Part shown: piece after piece, positions 9,472-18,815 of the stretch | How positions within the stretch are numbered: the first letter of the stretch is position 1 | Layout of the letters: the number at the start of each line of letters is the position of its first letter | Origin: Legionella birminghamensis | Lineage (GTDB): Bacteria > Pseudomonadota > Gammaproteobacteria > Legionellales > Legionellaceae | Length of the DNA stretch: 64,000 bases | NCBI RefSeq assembly: GCF_900452515.1 | Contig: NZ_UGNW01000001.1 | Coordinates: 1,364,001 to 1,428,000 of the forward strand | Direction of reading: 5' to 3' | Notes under the pieces: generated by a model | What the model was told of the DNA's origin: nothing | Database searches by the model: none | What the model saw: the letters and a program-made list of their open reading frames with translations, nothing else | Program-made: the position numbers and the translations under genes

Positions 9472-10839
9472 ATGGTCGAGCTCTTATCGAGAATACAATT
9501 CGGATTTAGTATCGGTTTTCACATCCTTTTCCCTACCTTGAATTTGGGATTGGCATTCTTCCTGGTGATAATGGAGGCCTTGTGGCTGAGAACTCAAAAT
9601 CCAATCTACCTTCAGATCTGCCGATTCTGGACTAAAATTTTTGCATTGACATTTGGGATGGGGGTTGTTTCCGGCATTGTCCTTGCCTACCAGATTGGCA
9701 CTAATTTTGGGCCTTTCATCGCCCAATTTGGGAATGTCCTGGGTGCGCTATTCGCCTATGAGACACTTACGGCTTTTTTTCTGGAAGCAGGCTTTTTAGG
9801 GGTGATGTTGTTTGGCTGGAACCGGGTGCCGCCCAGTCTTCATTTCACGGCAACCTTGCTGGTGGCGATTGGCACTACCATTTCAGCGTTCTGGATTATG
9901 TCAGCCAATTCCTGGATGCAAACGCCTTCCGGTTACGAATTGATAGCGGGTAAGTATGTTGTATCCAGTTGGTGGGAAGTTGTATTTAACCCTTCGTTTA
10001 TTCCGCGAATGCTGCATATGCTTCTGGCATCGTATACCACCACCTGTTTTGTGGTGGCCGGTGTTGCGAGTTATTTCTTAATCAAAGGCATTCATGACGC
10101 AATTGCCACTACTTGTTTGTCATTTGTCATGTGGGCAGCTTTAATAGTTGTTCCTCTGCAGATTTTCCTGGGCGATGTGGTCGGTCTGGATGTTCATAAA
10201 TATCAGCCCTTGAAAACCGCGGCGATGGAAGGCGTATGGGAGACCCAGAAGTCAGCTCCACTGGTATTATTTGCCTGGCCCTCACAAAAAGAACAGAAAA
10301 ACCTCTATGCGCTTGAAATTCCAGGTGTCGCCAGCTTAATAAACACCCATAGCTGGGATGGTGAAATGCTGGGGCTTAAATCAGTGGCACCTGATGAGCA
10401 GCCCCGAGTAGCGCCTGTTTTTTTCACTTTCAGGGTTATGGTTGGTATAGGCTTGTTAATGTTGCTGACTGCATTGGCGGGGCTTTATTTGCGCCTGAGG
10501 GGAAAACTGTATAATACCTCCTGGTTTCATCGCTGGTGTCTGCTGGTAACGCCCCTGGGGTTTGTCGCAAGTATTAGCGGATGGCTGACAGCGGAAATTG
10601 GCCGCCAGCCCTGGGTGGTTTACAATCTATTGAGAACACGGGATGCTGTTTCTGCGATTGGCGTAGAGGAGGTCGTAATATCCTTATGCCTGCTGATTCT
10701 AGCCTATGTTGTTGTTTTTGGTTTTTACATGACCTATTTGATAAAGACGATCAAGATTGGGCCTCATGCGCTTGATGCGGATAAGTCTGAACATCACTCC
10801 TTCCAATATATGACCGACAAACCAGGGGAAGACGAATAA
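9472..10839 (+). CDS. cioA: Cytochrome bd-type quinol oxidase subunit I (CioA/CydA)
   Basis: The 455-residue membrane subunit begins at 9472 (ATG, preceded by GGAGAAG); an upstream in-frame start at 9445 is less likely. It carries the haem-ligand histidine in 'GFHILFPTLN', the quinol-region segments, and the conserved GRQPW motif near the C-terminus. Subunit I binds hemes and oxidises quinol on the periplasmic side. The shortened Q-loop and overall length (normal CydA of the long type is above 500) point to the cyanide-insensitive CioA branch. The stop overlaps the cioB start by one base. Confidence 0.92.
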   Translation: MVELLSRIQFGFSIGFHILFPTLNLGLAFFLVIMEALWLRTQNPIYLQICRFWTKIFALTFGMGVVSGIVLAYQIGTNFGPFIAQFGNVLGALFAYETLTAFFLEAGFLGVMLFGWNRVPPSLHFTATLLVAIGTTISAFWIMSANSWMQTPSGYELIAGKYVVSSWWEVVFNPSFIPRMLHMLLASYTTTCFVVAGVASYFLIKGIHDAIATTCLSFVMWAALIVVPLQIFLGDVVGLDVHKYQPLKTAAMEGVWETQKSAPLVLFAWPSQKEQKNLYALEIPGVASLINTHSWDGEMLGLKSVAPDEQPRVAPVFFTFRVMVGIGLLMLLTALAGLYLRLRGKLYNTSWFHRWCLLVTPLGFVASISGWLTAEIGRQPWVVYNLLRTRDAVSAIGVEEVVISLCLLILAYVVVFGFYMTYLIKTIKIGPHALDADKSEHHSFQYMTDKPGEDE

Positions 10840-11831
10840 TGCTAGCTTTTCTATTTGCGGTAATTCTGGGATTTATCATCATCATGTATGTCATTCTGGA
10901 TGGCTTTGACTTGGGAATTGGGATTCTGTTCCCATTTACCCAGAGTGAAGCTGAGCGCGATAAAATGATGAACTCTGTCGCCCCGGTCTGGGACGGTAAT
11001 GAAACCTGGCTGGTTTTTGGGGGAGCAGTGCTTTATGGCGCTTTTCCAGTGGTTTATGGGCTTCTGCTGCCCATTCTGTATATGCCGTTAATGCTTATGT
11101 TATTGGCATTAATATTCCGCGGCGTCAGTTTTGAATTCAGGTTCAAGGCGGATAAGTCAAAACCAGTGTGGAACTGGCTGTTTACCATCAGCTCGATTTC
11201 TGCTGCATTTTTTCAGGGTATTGTTTTAGGAAGTTTCGTACAGGGTTTTCCCATCAATGAGTCGGCCATGACCATCAGTAGTTCGGATTGGTTGACACCT
11301 TTTACCTTGCTGACAGGCATTGCCTTAATCTGTGGCTATGGTTTGCTCGGGGCCAGCTGGTTAATCATCAAAAGCGAAGGGCATTTGCAAAGAAAGATGA
11401 TCCATTTTGCCAAAGGTTTTTTAATAATGGTCAGTTTTTTCCTGATTATTGTCAGCATCTGGACTCCTTTGCATAGCGCCGAGATTTTTGCCCGATGGTA
11501 TAGTTTCCCGAACTTTTTCTTATTAATGCCTCTGCCAGCTGTTACGGCATTTATGATATTTCTGACCTGGCGCAGCCTGTCTTTAAAGCAGGAGCTGCGG
11601 CCTTTCATATACAGTGTGGTAATTTTCTTATGCGCCTATGCTGGAATCGGAATTAGCGTGTATCCTTATCTGATTCCGCATCAGCTGACAATATGGGAAG
11701 CAGCGGCGCCTGCCTCTACCTTGCTATTTATCCTGGTTGGTGTGGTAATTATGCTGCCAATACTTATAGCCTACACAGCGTACGCTTATCATATATTTCG
11801 TGGTAAATCGACGCAGGAGGGCTATCATTAA
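10839..11831 (+). CDS. cioB: Cytochrome bd-type quinol oxidase subunit II (CioB/CydB)
   Basis: The 330-residue protein has about nine hydrophobic helices, the conserved start 'YVILDGFDLGIGIL' and 'PVWDGNETWLV', all typical of subunit II. It forms the oxidase heterodimer with the preceding gene, with which its start codon overlaps by one base (TAATG), so the two are translationally coupled. The enzyme reduces oxygen to water without proton pumping and is used at low oxygen or when haem-copper oxidases are inhibited. No cydX-like small gene is apparent just downstream. Confidence 0.93.
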   Translation: MLAFLFAVILGFIIIMYVILDGFDLGIGILFPFTQSEAERDKMMNSVAPVWDGNETWLVFGGAVLYGAFPVVYGLLLPILYMPLMLMLLALIFRGVSFEFRFKADKSKPVWNWLFTISSISAAFFQGIVLGSFVQGFPINESAMTISSSDWLTPFTLLTGIALICGYGLLGASWLIIKSEGHLQRKMIHFAKGFLIMVSFFLIIVSIWTPLHSAEIFARWYSFPNFFLLMPLPAVTAFMIFLTWRSLSLKQELRPFIYSVVIFLCAYAGIGISVYPYLIPHQLTIWEAAAPASTLLFILVGVVIMLPILIAYTAYAYHIFRGKSTQEGYH

Positions 11832-11977
11832 AATTCCCGGATAATGGCTTGCTTTCAATAGATATTTAAACTGTGTTATTCTTAGCGCGCGCAATACAGT
11901 GATATTGTGATTTAATCCGGAATCGCGTAATAATCGATATTTTCCCAAAATGGTTTGCATGTTCGAGGCTAGTGTTT

Positions 11978-13150
11978 ATGCATGATGGTGCAGTTTTTTA
12001 TACAATTTTCCTTATTTTTGCAGGAGCTGCCGTCTTCTCGACCCTGGTGTTATACACCAAACAATCCCTTTTGGTTGCCTATATTCTGCTTGGGGCAGTG
12101 TTTGGTCCCTGGGGCTTAAAACTGGTAGGGGATGTCAGTACAGTTCAGCAGGTTGGGGACATGGGTATTGTATTCCTCCTTTTTTTGCTGGGCCTTCATC
12201 TTCAACCCCAGAATCTCGTTCATATGCTTAAAAAGATAACCTGGATTGCACTAATTAGCTCTGTTCTGTTTGCACTGGTTTCCTATCTGATTGGTCTATG
12301 GTTTGGATTAAGCCATATGGAGTCTGCAGTTTTGGGGGCCGCCATGATGTTCTCCAGTACGATCATCGGGTTGAAACTGTTGCCCACCACCATTCTTCAC
12401 CACCAGCACACGGGTGAGGTGATGATTAGCATTCTATTGATGCAGGACGTTATTGCAATCATCGTACTTATCCTGATTAATGGTGCCCAGCAGGGAGGGG
12501 GATATTCTCTCAATGATCTGGTTTTGGTAGGGGTTGCCTTGCCTGCACTGACATTATTTGCCTTTGCAGTAGAGCGTTATGTTCTGGTCAAGTTACTGGC
12601 TCGCTTTGATAGAACGCAGGAGTATGTGTTTCTCTTGTCAATCGGCTGGTGTCTGGGGATGTCTGTTCTGGCACAGGAAGTGGGACTCTCGGAGGATATC
12701 GGCGCATTCGTTGCAGGGGTGGCCCTTGCATCAAGTCCGATTTCCCTCTACATTGCAGAAAGCCTTAAGCCCTTGCGCGATTTTTTTCTGGTCATGTTTT
12801 TCTTTTCGATCGGTGCAACCTTCAATTTTGGTTTTGCATCCCAGGTGGTTATACCGGCATTGATTCTCTCAGTACTGATGTTAATTTTTAAACCCTTGTT
12901 ATTCAATTATCTTTTATCCAAAGCGGGGGAAAAGAAAGGGGTTGCGAAAGAGGTCGGGCTTCGGCTGGGGCAGGCAAGCGAGTTCTCGTTGTTGGTAGCC
13001 AGTATCGCCTTTAGTACCAAATTAATCTCGGAGGTAGCGACCAATTTAATTCAGGCTACCACTATTTTAACCTTTATCGTTTCTTCTTATTTAGTAGTTT
13101 TAAAATACCCAACGCCAATAGCGTTATCCGACAAGATGCGTAAGGACTAA
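11978..13150 (+). CDS. CPA2-family cation:proton antiporter, membrane domain only (KefB-like)
   Basis: The 390-residue protein has about 12 hydrophobic helices matching the Na/H exchanger domain of KefB/KefC: 'FLLFLLGLHLQP' early, 'MFSSTIIGLKLL' and 'LSEDIGAFVAGVALASS' for the paired crossing helices, and 'GLRLGQASEFSLLVAS' late. Unlike KefB/KefC it ends right after the membrane domain and lacks the cytoplasmic NAD-binding RCK/TrkA-N part. The ATG at 11978 has a GAGG site; a GTG two codons earlier is also in frame. The exchanged ion (K or Na) cannot be read from the sequence. The ampE-like gene starts 2 bp after its stop. Confidence 0.85.
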   Translation: MHDGAVFYTIFLIFAGAAVFSTLVLYTKQSLLVAYILLGAVFGPWGLKLVGDVSTVQQVGDMGIVFLLFLLGLHLQPQNLVHMLKKITWIALISSVLFALVSYLIGLWFGLSHMESAVLGAAMMFSSTIIGLKLLPTTILHHQHTGEVMISILLMQDVIAIIVLILINGAQQGGGYSLNDLVLVGVALPALTLFAFAVERYVLVKLLARFDRTQEYVFLLSIGWCLGMSVLAQEVGLSEDIGAFVAGVALASSPISLYIAESLKPLRDFFLVMFFFSIGATFNFGFASQVVIPALILSVLMLIFKPLLFNYLLSKAGEKKGVAKEVGLRLGQASEFSLLVASIAFSTKLISEVATNLIQATTILTFIVSSYLVVLKYPTPIALSDKMRKD

Positions 13151-13151
13151 T

Positions 13152-13904
13152 ATGAAACTGTTAATTATCGTACTTTCATTACTCAGTGAGCGATATCTGA
13201 TTCATTCGATTTCCCAGCAGCGGTTTAACTGGTTTGGCAGCTATTATCAGCGTATTGTTAATGCAGTTCCGCAGAACAGTTTTTTATTAAATCCTTATTT
13301 ATTGTTGGCTTTGGTTGTTCTGCCTCCGGTTTTATTGCTTTGGCTCCTCCTGGGGTTAATTGGCGGCTGGTTTTTTGGTTTTATTGGATTCATGCTCCAT
13401 CTTTTTATTTTTTATTATTGCCTTGGGCCTGAGAATCCTTTCTATCCAGTTAATCCAGGCGCTGCGGAGTCTGGTAATACCGAGACTGCCGAGCATTATT
13501 TTTATTCAGTGAACAGCGAGTTGTTCGCCGTTATTTTCTGGTACATCCTGGTTGGCCCTGTGGGTCTTTTACTTTACAGGCTGCTCACTTTATCCGAAAA
13601 GTATGCGCCAACCCGTCAAACAGCGGAAACCCTGGTTAATATTCTGGATTGGGTAACGGCAAGAATTACTGTCATGCTTTACTTGCTGGTTGGAAATTTT
13701 CAGCGTGGATTTGTTTTCTATAGAGAGCAATTTTTAAGTTCCCCTGCAGCAAATGAGCAATTCCTAAGTGATGGTGGGACGCTGGCTGCAAAACTACATG
13801 ATGGCGACGCGGTGAGCTTAACGAATGCCCAAACACTGGTTGAGCATGCACTGGTTGTTTTTTTAGTGCTAATTGCCTTTTTTACACTGGTTGCCTGGTT
13901 ATAA
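13152..13904 (+). CDS. ampE: AmpE-like inner-membrane protein
   Basis: The 250-residue protein starts with 'LLSERYLIHSISQQRFNWF' and has about four hydrophobic helices, the 'HYFYSVNSELFAVIFWYILVG' region (seen here as AEHYFYSVNSELFAV) and 'GPVGLLLYRL', all typical of AmpE/CobD-like regulators. In enterobacteria ampE follows ampD and lies close to the pyruvate dehydrogenase genes, as here. Its biochemical role is uncertain; it has been linked to beta-lactamase induction sensing. No ampD is present next to it. It starts 2 bp after the antiporter gene with an AAGGA site, so the two are probably cotranscribed. Confidence 0.82.
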   Translation: MKLLIIVLSLLSERYLIHSISQQRFNWFGSYYQRIVNAVPQNSFLLNPYLLLALVVLPPVLLLWLLLGLIGGWFFGFIGFMLHLFIFYYCLGPENPFYPVNPGAAESGNTETAEHYFYSVNSELFAVIFWYILVGPVGLLLYRLLTLSEKYAPTRQTAETLVNILDWVTARITVMLYLLVGNFQRGFVFYREQFLSSPAANEQFLSDGGTLAAKLHDGDAVSLTNAQTLVEHALVVFLVLIAFFTLVAWL

Positions 13905-13947
13905 AAGGATTTCCAAATTACATTTTAATGAAGGAAATGTTTTAACT

Positions 13948-14334
13948 ATGAAACAGATAGTCTATGTATTAACAGGATGTTTGTTATTCTTCGTTAGCGC
14001 ATGCTCCGAGCATCGTGTTATCAGGGGAAATAATATTGATTTTGTCAATTGCTCTCAGGGTTGTGAAATCAGAAACGAAAAATGTCAGAATAGTTGTCGG
14101 AATAACTGTACCCAATGCTCTGCACACGCTAATCAAACCAGCAAGCTTAGCTATCGCCAATACCAGCGTGAGCAGGTGATTCGTGGAGGTACAATTGCGC
14201 GTCAGTTGAAATCTTACCGGGATCCACTACAATGCCGCAAAACAACTTGTAGCTGCAAGGCTGATTACCAGGTTTGCATCCAGGCCTGTGGCGGAAAAAT
14301 TCATAAAGAATTGAGGGCTGCCCCAGTTTGTTAA
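13948..14334 (+). CDS. Small cysteine-rich lipoprotein, unknown function
   Basis: From the ATG at 13948 (GAAGGAAAT upstream) the gene encodes 128 residues. An upstream in-frame start at 13873 would overlap ampE and is unlikely. A lipoprotein signal is clear: a Lys, a hydrophobic stretch and the lipobox VSAC, giving a lipidated Cys at about residue 21. The mature part is only about 108 residues but has 12 further cysteines in closely spaced pairs and clusters, suggesting a disulfide-rich periplasmic domain or metal binding. No family was recognised. It lies 26 bp before aceE, so it may be cotranscribed with the PDH genes. Confidence 0.8.
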   Translation: MKQIVYVLTGCLLFFVSACSEHRVIRGNNIDFVNCSQGCEIRNEKCQNSCRNNCTQCSAHANQTSKLSYRQYQREQVIRGGTIARQLKSYRDPLQCRKTTCSCKADYQVCIQACGGKIHKELRAAPVC

Positions 14335-14360
14335 CCAATTAGATTTATGAGGAAACATTC

Positions 14361-17027
14361 ATGGCGAATGAAATAAATACCGATATTGACCCCATTGAAA
14401 CGCGTGAATGGCTGGATGCTTTACAGGCTGTGGTCAGTAATGACGGAAATGAACGCGCTGCATTCCTGTTGCAGCAACTGTTAAACAAGGCTAATGCAGA
14501 AGGCGTTTCATTGGGCAATAAAATACATACTCCCTATCGAAATACCATTAAGCCGCATGAAGAAAATCTAATGCCCCCAGATGAAGGGCTTGGAAAACGA
14601 ATTGGTGCCCTTATTCGTTGGAACGCCGTAGCAATGGTGCTTCGTGCTGGCAAGTACGCTCCTGAGCTAGGCGGGCATATTGCATCCTACGCTTCGTCCT
14701 CCACCCTGTATGAAACCGGCTTTAATTATTTTTTCAAAGGCCCTAATGGCGAAAATGGCGGCGATTTAATCTATATCCAGGGACATTCATCTCCTGGTAT
14801 ATATGCCCGCGCTTTTCTTGAAGGACGATTATCAGAACAGCAATTAGCCAACTTCAGACAGGAAGTGGAAGTTAATGGTTTATCCTCTTATCCCCATCCC
14901 TGGCTGATGCCCGATTTCTGGCAATTTCCTACTGTTTCTATGGGACTGGGGCCTTTGCAGGCGATTTATCAGGCCCGCTTTTTGAAATACCTGGAAAACC
15001 GGGGTTTAATAAAAGCAGAAGGACGCAAGGTCTGGGCTTTTCTTGGCGACGGTGAAATGGATGAGCCTGAGTCACTGGGGGCCTTGTCGATTGCAGCAAG
15101 AGAAAAGCTGGATAACCTGATTTTCGTTGTTAACTGCAATTTGCAAAGACTGGACGGGCCAGTTCGAGGCAATGGTAAAATTATTCAGGAACTGGAAGGT
15201 ATTTTCCGCGGGGCAGGCTGGAATGTCATTAAAGTAATTTGGGGCGGGCGCTGGGATAATCTTTTCGCCCGGGACAAAACAGGAATCATGCTCAAGCGTA
15301 TGGAAGAATGCGTTGATGGAGATTACCAGGCCTATAAAGCAAATAACGGTGCCTATGTCAGAGAGCATTTCTTTGGCCAATACCCAGAATTAAAGAAAAT
15401 GGTTGAAAACATGTCAGATGAAGAAATCTGGCGTCTCAACCGGGGCGGCCACGATGCACAGAAAGTGTATGCAGCCTACTCCGCTGCAGTAGAGCATAAA
15501 GGCAGTCCAACTGTGATCCTGGCCAAAACAATCAAGGGTTATGGTATGGGTGCAGCCGGCGAAGGCCAGAATATTACGCATCAGCAAAAGAAAATGACTA
15601 TTGAACAGCTTCGTGCTTTCCGTGACCGCTTCAGCATTCCGGTCAGTGATGCAGATATTACTGAAATCCCATTTTACCGTCCTTCCGAAGACAGCCCGGA
15701 AATCCAGTTTCTTCGAAAACAACGTGAAGCCTTAGGCGGATATTTACCCGCTCGAAATGTTGCTGTTGAAGCCTTGCCAGTACCTGAGCTCTCTGCATTC
15801 TCTGCCGTTACCAAAGGGACAGGGGATCGTGAAATCTCAACAACCATGGCGTTTGTCAGAATCTTATCTGTACTATTGAAAGATAAGGTTCTGGGGCCGC
15901 GAATTGTCCCAATCGTTCCCGATGAATGCCGTACTTTCGGAATGGAAGGGCTCTTCAGGCAAATTGGAATTTACTCTCCCGTAGGGCAACTCTATACGCC
16001 AGTGGATCATGAGCAGGTTATGTATTACCGGGAAGCACGCGATGGCCAGATTCTCGAAGAGGGAATTAATGAAGCCGGCGCATTTTGCTCCTGGATTGCT
16101 GCAGGAACCTCTTATAGCTCCAATAAATTGGCGATGATTCCGTTTTACATTTATTACTCGATGTTCGGCTTCCAGCGCATTGGCGACTTGGCCTGGGCGG
16201 CAGGCGACATGCAGGTTCGCGGCTTTTTGCTAGGTGGAACAGCCGGTCGGACTACGCTGGCTGGTGAGGGCTTGCAGCATCAGGATGGTCATAGCCATAT
16301 TATGGCTTCGACAATTCCTAACTGCGTGTCTTATGACCCAACTTATGCCTATGAGGTAGCCGTTATAATTCGAAATGGGCTTGAGCGCATGTTTTCCCGG
16401 CAGGAAAATGTGTTTTATTACATTACTGTCATGAATGAAAATTACATACAACCTGACATGCCTGAAGGAGTAGAAGAAGGAATTATCAAAGGAATGTACC
16501 TGCTCCATGGCAGCAATAAGAAAAAGTCCAAAGCGCATGTCCAGTTAATGGGATGCGGTACAATATTGCGTGAGGTTGAAAAAGCAGCTTCATGGTTGCT
16601 ATCAGAGTATGATGTCAGTTCAGAAGTCTGGAGTGTCACCAGCTTCAATGAGTTAAGGCGGGATGGTCTTGCGGTAGAGCACCATAACCGAATGCATCCA
16701 GAGCAAGAACCTCGTGAAGCATATATTACCCAGCTTCTGGCTGGCCGCAAGGGGCCGATCATTGCTGCTACCGATTATATGCGCCTCTACGCGGAGCAGG
16801 TTCGTCCCTATATCGCAGCTCCTTACACTACATTGGGTACAGATGGTTATGGACGCAGTGATACCCGGGAGCGTTTGCGCCACTTCTTTGAAGTCGATGC
16901 AAAATTCATTGTTATTGCTGCTTTGGAAGCGTTGGTAAAAGAGGGTAGTTTGCCCAAGTCGGTGTTAGCTGATGCCTTTAAGAAATATCAGATTAATCAG
17001 GAGAAACCTAACCCGATAACGCAGTAG
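14361..17027 (+). CDS. aceE: Pyruvate dehydrogenase E1 component (homodimeric)
   Basis: The 888-residue protein matches the single-chain E1 of gammaproteobacteria. It opens with 'DIDPIETREWLDAL' and contains the thiamine diphosphate motif beginning GDGEMDEPES and ending at the downstream Asn ('IFVVNCNLQ'). It also carries 'HSSPGIYARAFLEGRL' and the transketolase-like pyrimidine-binding segment. It decarboxylates pyruvate and passes the acetyl group to lipoyl-E2. TGAGGAAAC precedes the ATG. It is followed by aceF and lpdA to form the whole complex. Confidence 0.97.
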   Translation: MANEINTDIDPIETREWLDALQAVVSNDGNERAAFLLQQLLNKANAEGVSLGNKIHTPYRNTIKPHEENLMPPDEGLGKRIGALIRWNAVAMVLRAGKYAPELGGHIASYASSSTLYETGFNYFFKGPNGENGGDLIYIQGHSSPGIYARAFLEGRLSEQQLANFRQEVEVNGLSSYPHPWLMPDFWQFPTVSMGLGPLQAIYQARFLKYLENRGLIKAEGRKVWAFLGDGEMDEPESLGALSIAAREKLDNLIFVVNCNLQRLDGPVRGNGKIIQELEGIFRGAGWNVIKVIWGGRWDNLFARDKTGIMLKRMEECVDGDYQAYKANNGAYVREHFFGQYPELKKMVENMSDEEIWRLNRGGHDAQKVYAAYSAAVEHKGSPTVILAKTIKGYGMGAAGEGQNITHQQKKMTIEQLRAFRDRFSIPVSDADITEIPFYRPSEDSPEIQFLRKQREALGGYLPARNVAVEALPVPELSAFSAVTKGTGDREISTTMAFVRILSVLLKDKVLGPRIVPIVPDECRTFGMEGLFRQIGIYSPVGQLYTPVDHEQVMYYREARDGQILEEGINEAGAFCSWIAAGTSYSSNKLAMIPFYIYYSMFGFQRIGDLAWAAGDMQVRGFLLGGTAGRTTLAGEGLQHQDGHSHIMASTIPNCVSYDPTYAYEVAVIIRNGLERMFSRQENVFYYITVMNENYIQPDMPEGVEEGIIKGMYLLHGSNKKKSKAHVQLMGCGTILREVEKAASWLLSEYDVSSEVWSVTSFNELRRDGLAVEHHNRMHPEQEPREAYITQLLAGRKGPIIAATDYMRLYAEQVRPYIAAPYTTLGTDGYGRSDTRERLRHFFEVDAKFIVIAALEALVKEGSLPKSVLADAFKKYQINQEKPNPITQ

Positions 17028-17125
17028 AATGAATCCTTCCCGCGCAAGCGGGAATCCTAATTAGCGTCAGTATGCAGCGATTACTGCTGCATCGAGACAG
17101 TTTGGCCAGTTTGCTGAGGAAAAAT

Positions 17126-18757
17126 ATGTCAGATGAGATTAAAGTAAAGGTTCCAGACATCGGAGGTGCTGCGAGTGTTGATGTAATCGAACTTTTGGTA
17201 AAGCCTGGTGATGAAATCGATGTGGATACGCCGCTGATTACATTAGAGTCTGATAAGGCAAGCATGGAAATCCCTTCACCGAAAGCTGGGAAAATAAAGT
17301 CAGTCCTGGTTAATGTAGGTGATAAGGTCTCCGAAGGAGATGATATCCTCATTTTATTAACGGATGCATTGGATCAGCCAGCGGAACAAACACAGGCAGA
17401 CATTAATCCTGAAGAAGAAAAGTCAAGCTCTGCTTTAGCTCCATCAGTCAACCAGTCAGCCGAACTGAAACAACCAAGCATCCCTCAGGGCACATCTCTC
17501 CTGGCTGTTAACATCCCGGATATCGGCGGTGCATCCGATGTCGATGTGATTGAAGTGATGGTTCAGGCCGGTGACCTGATTGAAAAAGACCAGGCCCTAA
17601 TCACGCTGGAAGGTGATAAGGCGACAATGGATATTCCTTCTCCGGCAAAGGGAATAGTTGAAAAAGTTGCAGTGAAAATAGGTGATAAGGTATCCCAGGG
17701 ATCTCTGGTGCTTACTATGAAATCGTCTGATGAAGTCTCTACACCTGTCCAGGCTGAAACGGAAAATCTCGCTGTTGTGCCGGAGAAACCAAAACCAGTT
17801 GAACAGGAAGTGAAAAAAGCGCCGGTTATTGAAGAAAAGCCAGTAGCAGCCGGTTCTGATACTACGGCCTATGCAGGTCCTGCGGTTCGGCGATTGGCAA
17901 GAGAATTTGGTGTTGATTTAAAGCTGGTAAAGGGCAGTGGTCGAAAAGGACGCATTAGTAAAGAAGACGTCCAGAATTATGTGAAGAGCCGTCTTGCCGA
18001 GAAGCCTGCTGCATCAGGATTTTCCTTACCGGAAGCGCCCGCTATCGATTTTAGCAAGTTTGGATCAATTGAAACCAAACCTCTGAACAAAATCAAGCGT
18101 TTAACCGGGATAAATGTCCACCGCTCATGGGTAAGCATTCCACATGTGACCCAGTTTGACGAAGCAGACATTACTGACCTTGAGGCATTCCGTAAATCCG
18201 AGTCAGAAACCGCCAATAAAGCTGGCTACAAGCTTACAGTTCTTGCTTTTGTCACCAAGGTTGTATGCAAAGCCTTGCAAGTGTTTCCCCAGTTCAATGC
18301 ATCGCTGGATAAAAGCGGTGAAAATCTGATTTATAAACAGTATTTTAATATAGGAATTGCGGTTGAAACCCCTAACGGCCTGGTGGTTCCTGTTATTCAG
18401 GGAGTCGACAAGCTAAGTGTAGCCGGGATAGCAACTGAAATGGCGAGATTGAGTGCGAAGGCGCGTGACAAAGGATTGATGCCAGCGGATATGAGCGGGG
18501 GCTGTTTCACCATTTCCAGTCTCGGTGGTATTGGCGGAACAGCCTTTACGCCTATTGTGAATAGTCCCGAAGTCGCTATTCTGGGATTATCGCGTTCCAG
18601 CATGAAACCCGTTTGGGATGGGAAAGAATTCAAAGCTCGTTTAATGCTTCCTCTATCCCTGTCGTATGACCACAGAGTGATTGACGGTGCAGAAGCGGCC
18701 CGTTTTACCCGTTATATTGCAGAAGCTTTGGCTGACATACGAAAGATTTTGCTGTAA
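17126..18757 (+). CDS. aceF: Pyruvate dehydrogenase E2, dihydrolipoamide acetyltransferase, two lipoyl domains
   Basis: The start at 17126 (MSDEIKVKVPDIGG, preceded by TGAGGAAAA) gives 543 residues; an ATG at 17072 would add 18 residues before the lipoyl fold. There are two lipoyl domains, with modified lysines in ESDKASME (Lys44) and EGDKATMD, then Ala/Pro-rich linkers. The E1/E3-binding domain ('GPAVRRLAREFGVDL') and the catalytic acyltransferase domain, ending with the active-site DHRVIDGAEAARF, follow. Many gammaproteobacterial E2s have three lipoyl domains; this one has two. It lies about 100 bp after aceE and 60 bp before lpdA. Confidence 0.96.
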   Translation: MSDEIKVKVPDIGGAASVDVIELLVKPGDEIDVDTPLITLESDKASMEIPSPKAGKIKSVLVNVGDKVSEGDDILILLTDALDQPAEQTQADINPEEEKSSSALAPSVNQSAELKQPSIPQGTSLLAVNIPDIGGASDVDVIEVMVQAGDLIEKDQALITLEGDKATMDIPSPAKGIVEKVAVKIGDKVSQGSLVLTMKSSDEVSTPVQAETENLAVVPEKPKPVEQEVKKAPVIEEKPVAAGSDTTAYAGPAVRRLAREFGVDLKLVKGSGRKGRISKEDVQNYVKSRLAEKPAASGFSLPEAPAIDFSKFGSIETKPLNKIKRLTGINVHRSWVSIPHVTQFDEADITDLEAFRKSESETANKAGYKLTVLAFVTKVVCKALQVFPQFNASLDKSGENLIYKQYFNIGIAVETPNGLVVPVIQGVDKLSVAGIATEMARLSAKARDKGLMPADMSGGCFTISSLGGIGGTAFTPIVNSPEVAILGLSRSSMKPVWDGKEFKARLMLPLSLSYDHRVIDGAEAARFTRYIAEALADIRKILL

Positions 18758-18815
18758 AGCGATTTTGTTCGGTTTAAATAGAATATATGTGCTACAACGT
18801 TAAAAGAGGCGTCTA

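Noticed and set aside
11978-13150. Truncated KefB pseudogene
   Set aside because: The frame ends cleanly with a coupled next gene, and CPA2 proteins lacking the RCK domain exist, so a short intact family member is more likely.
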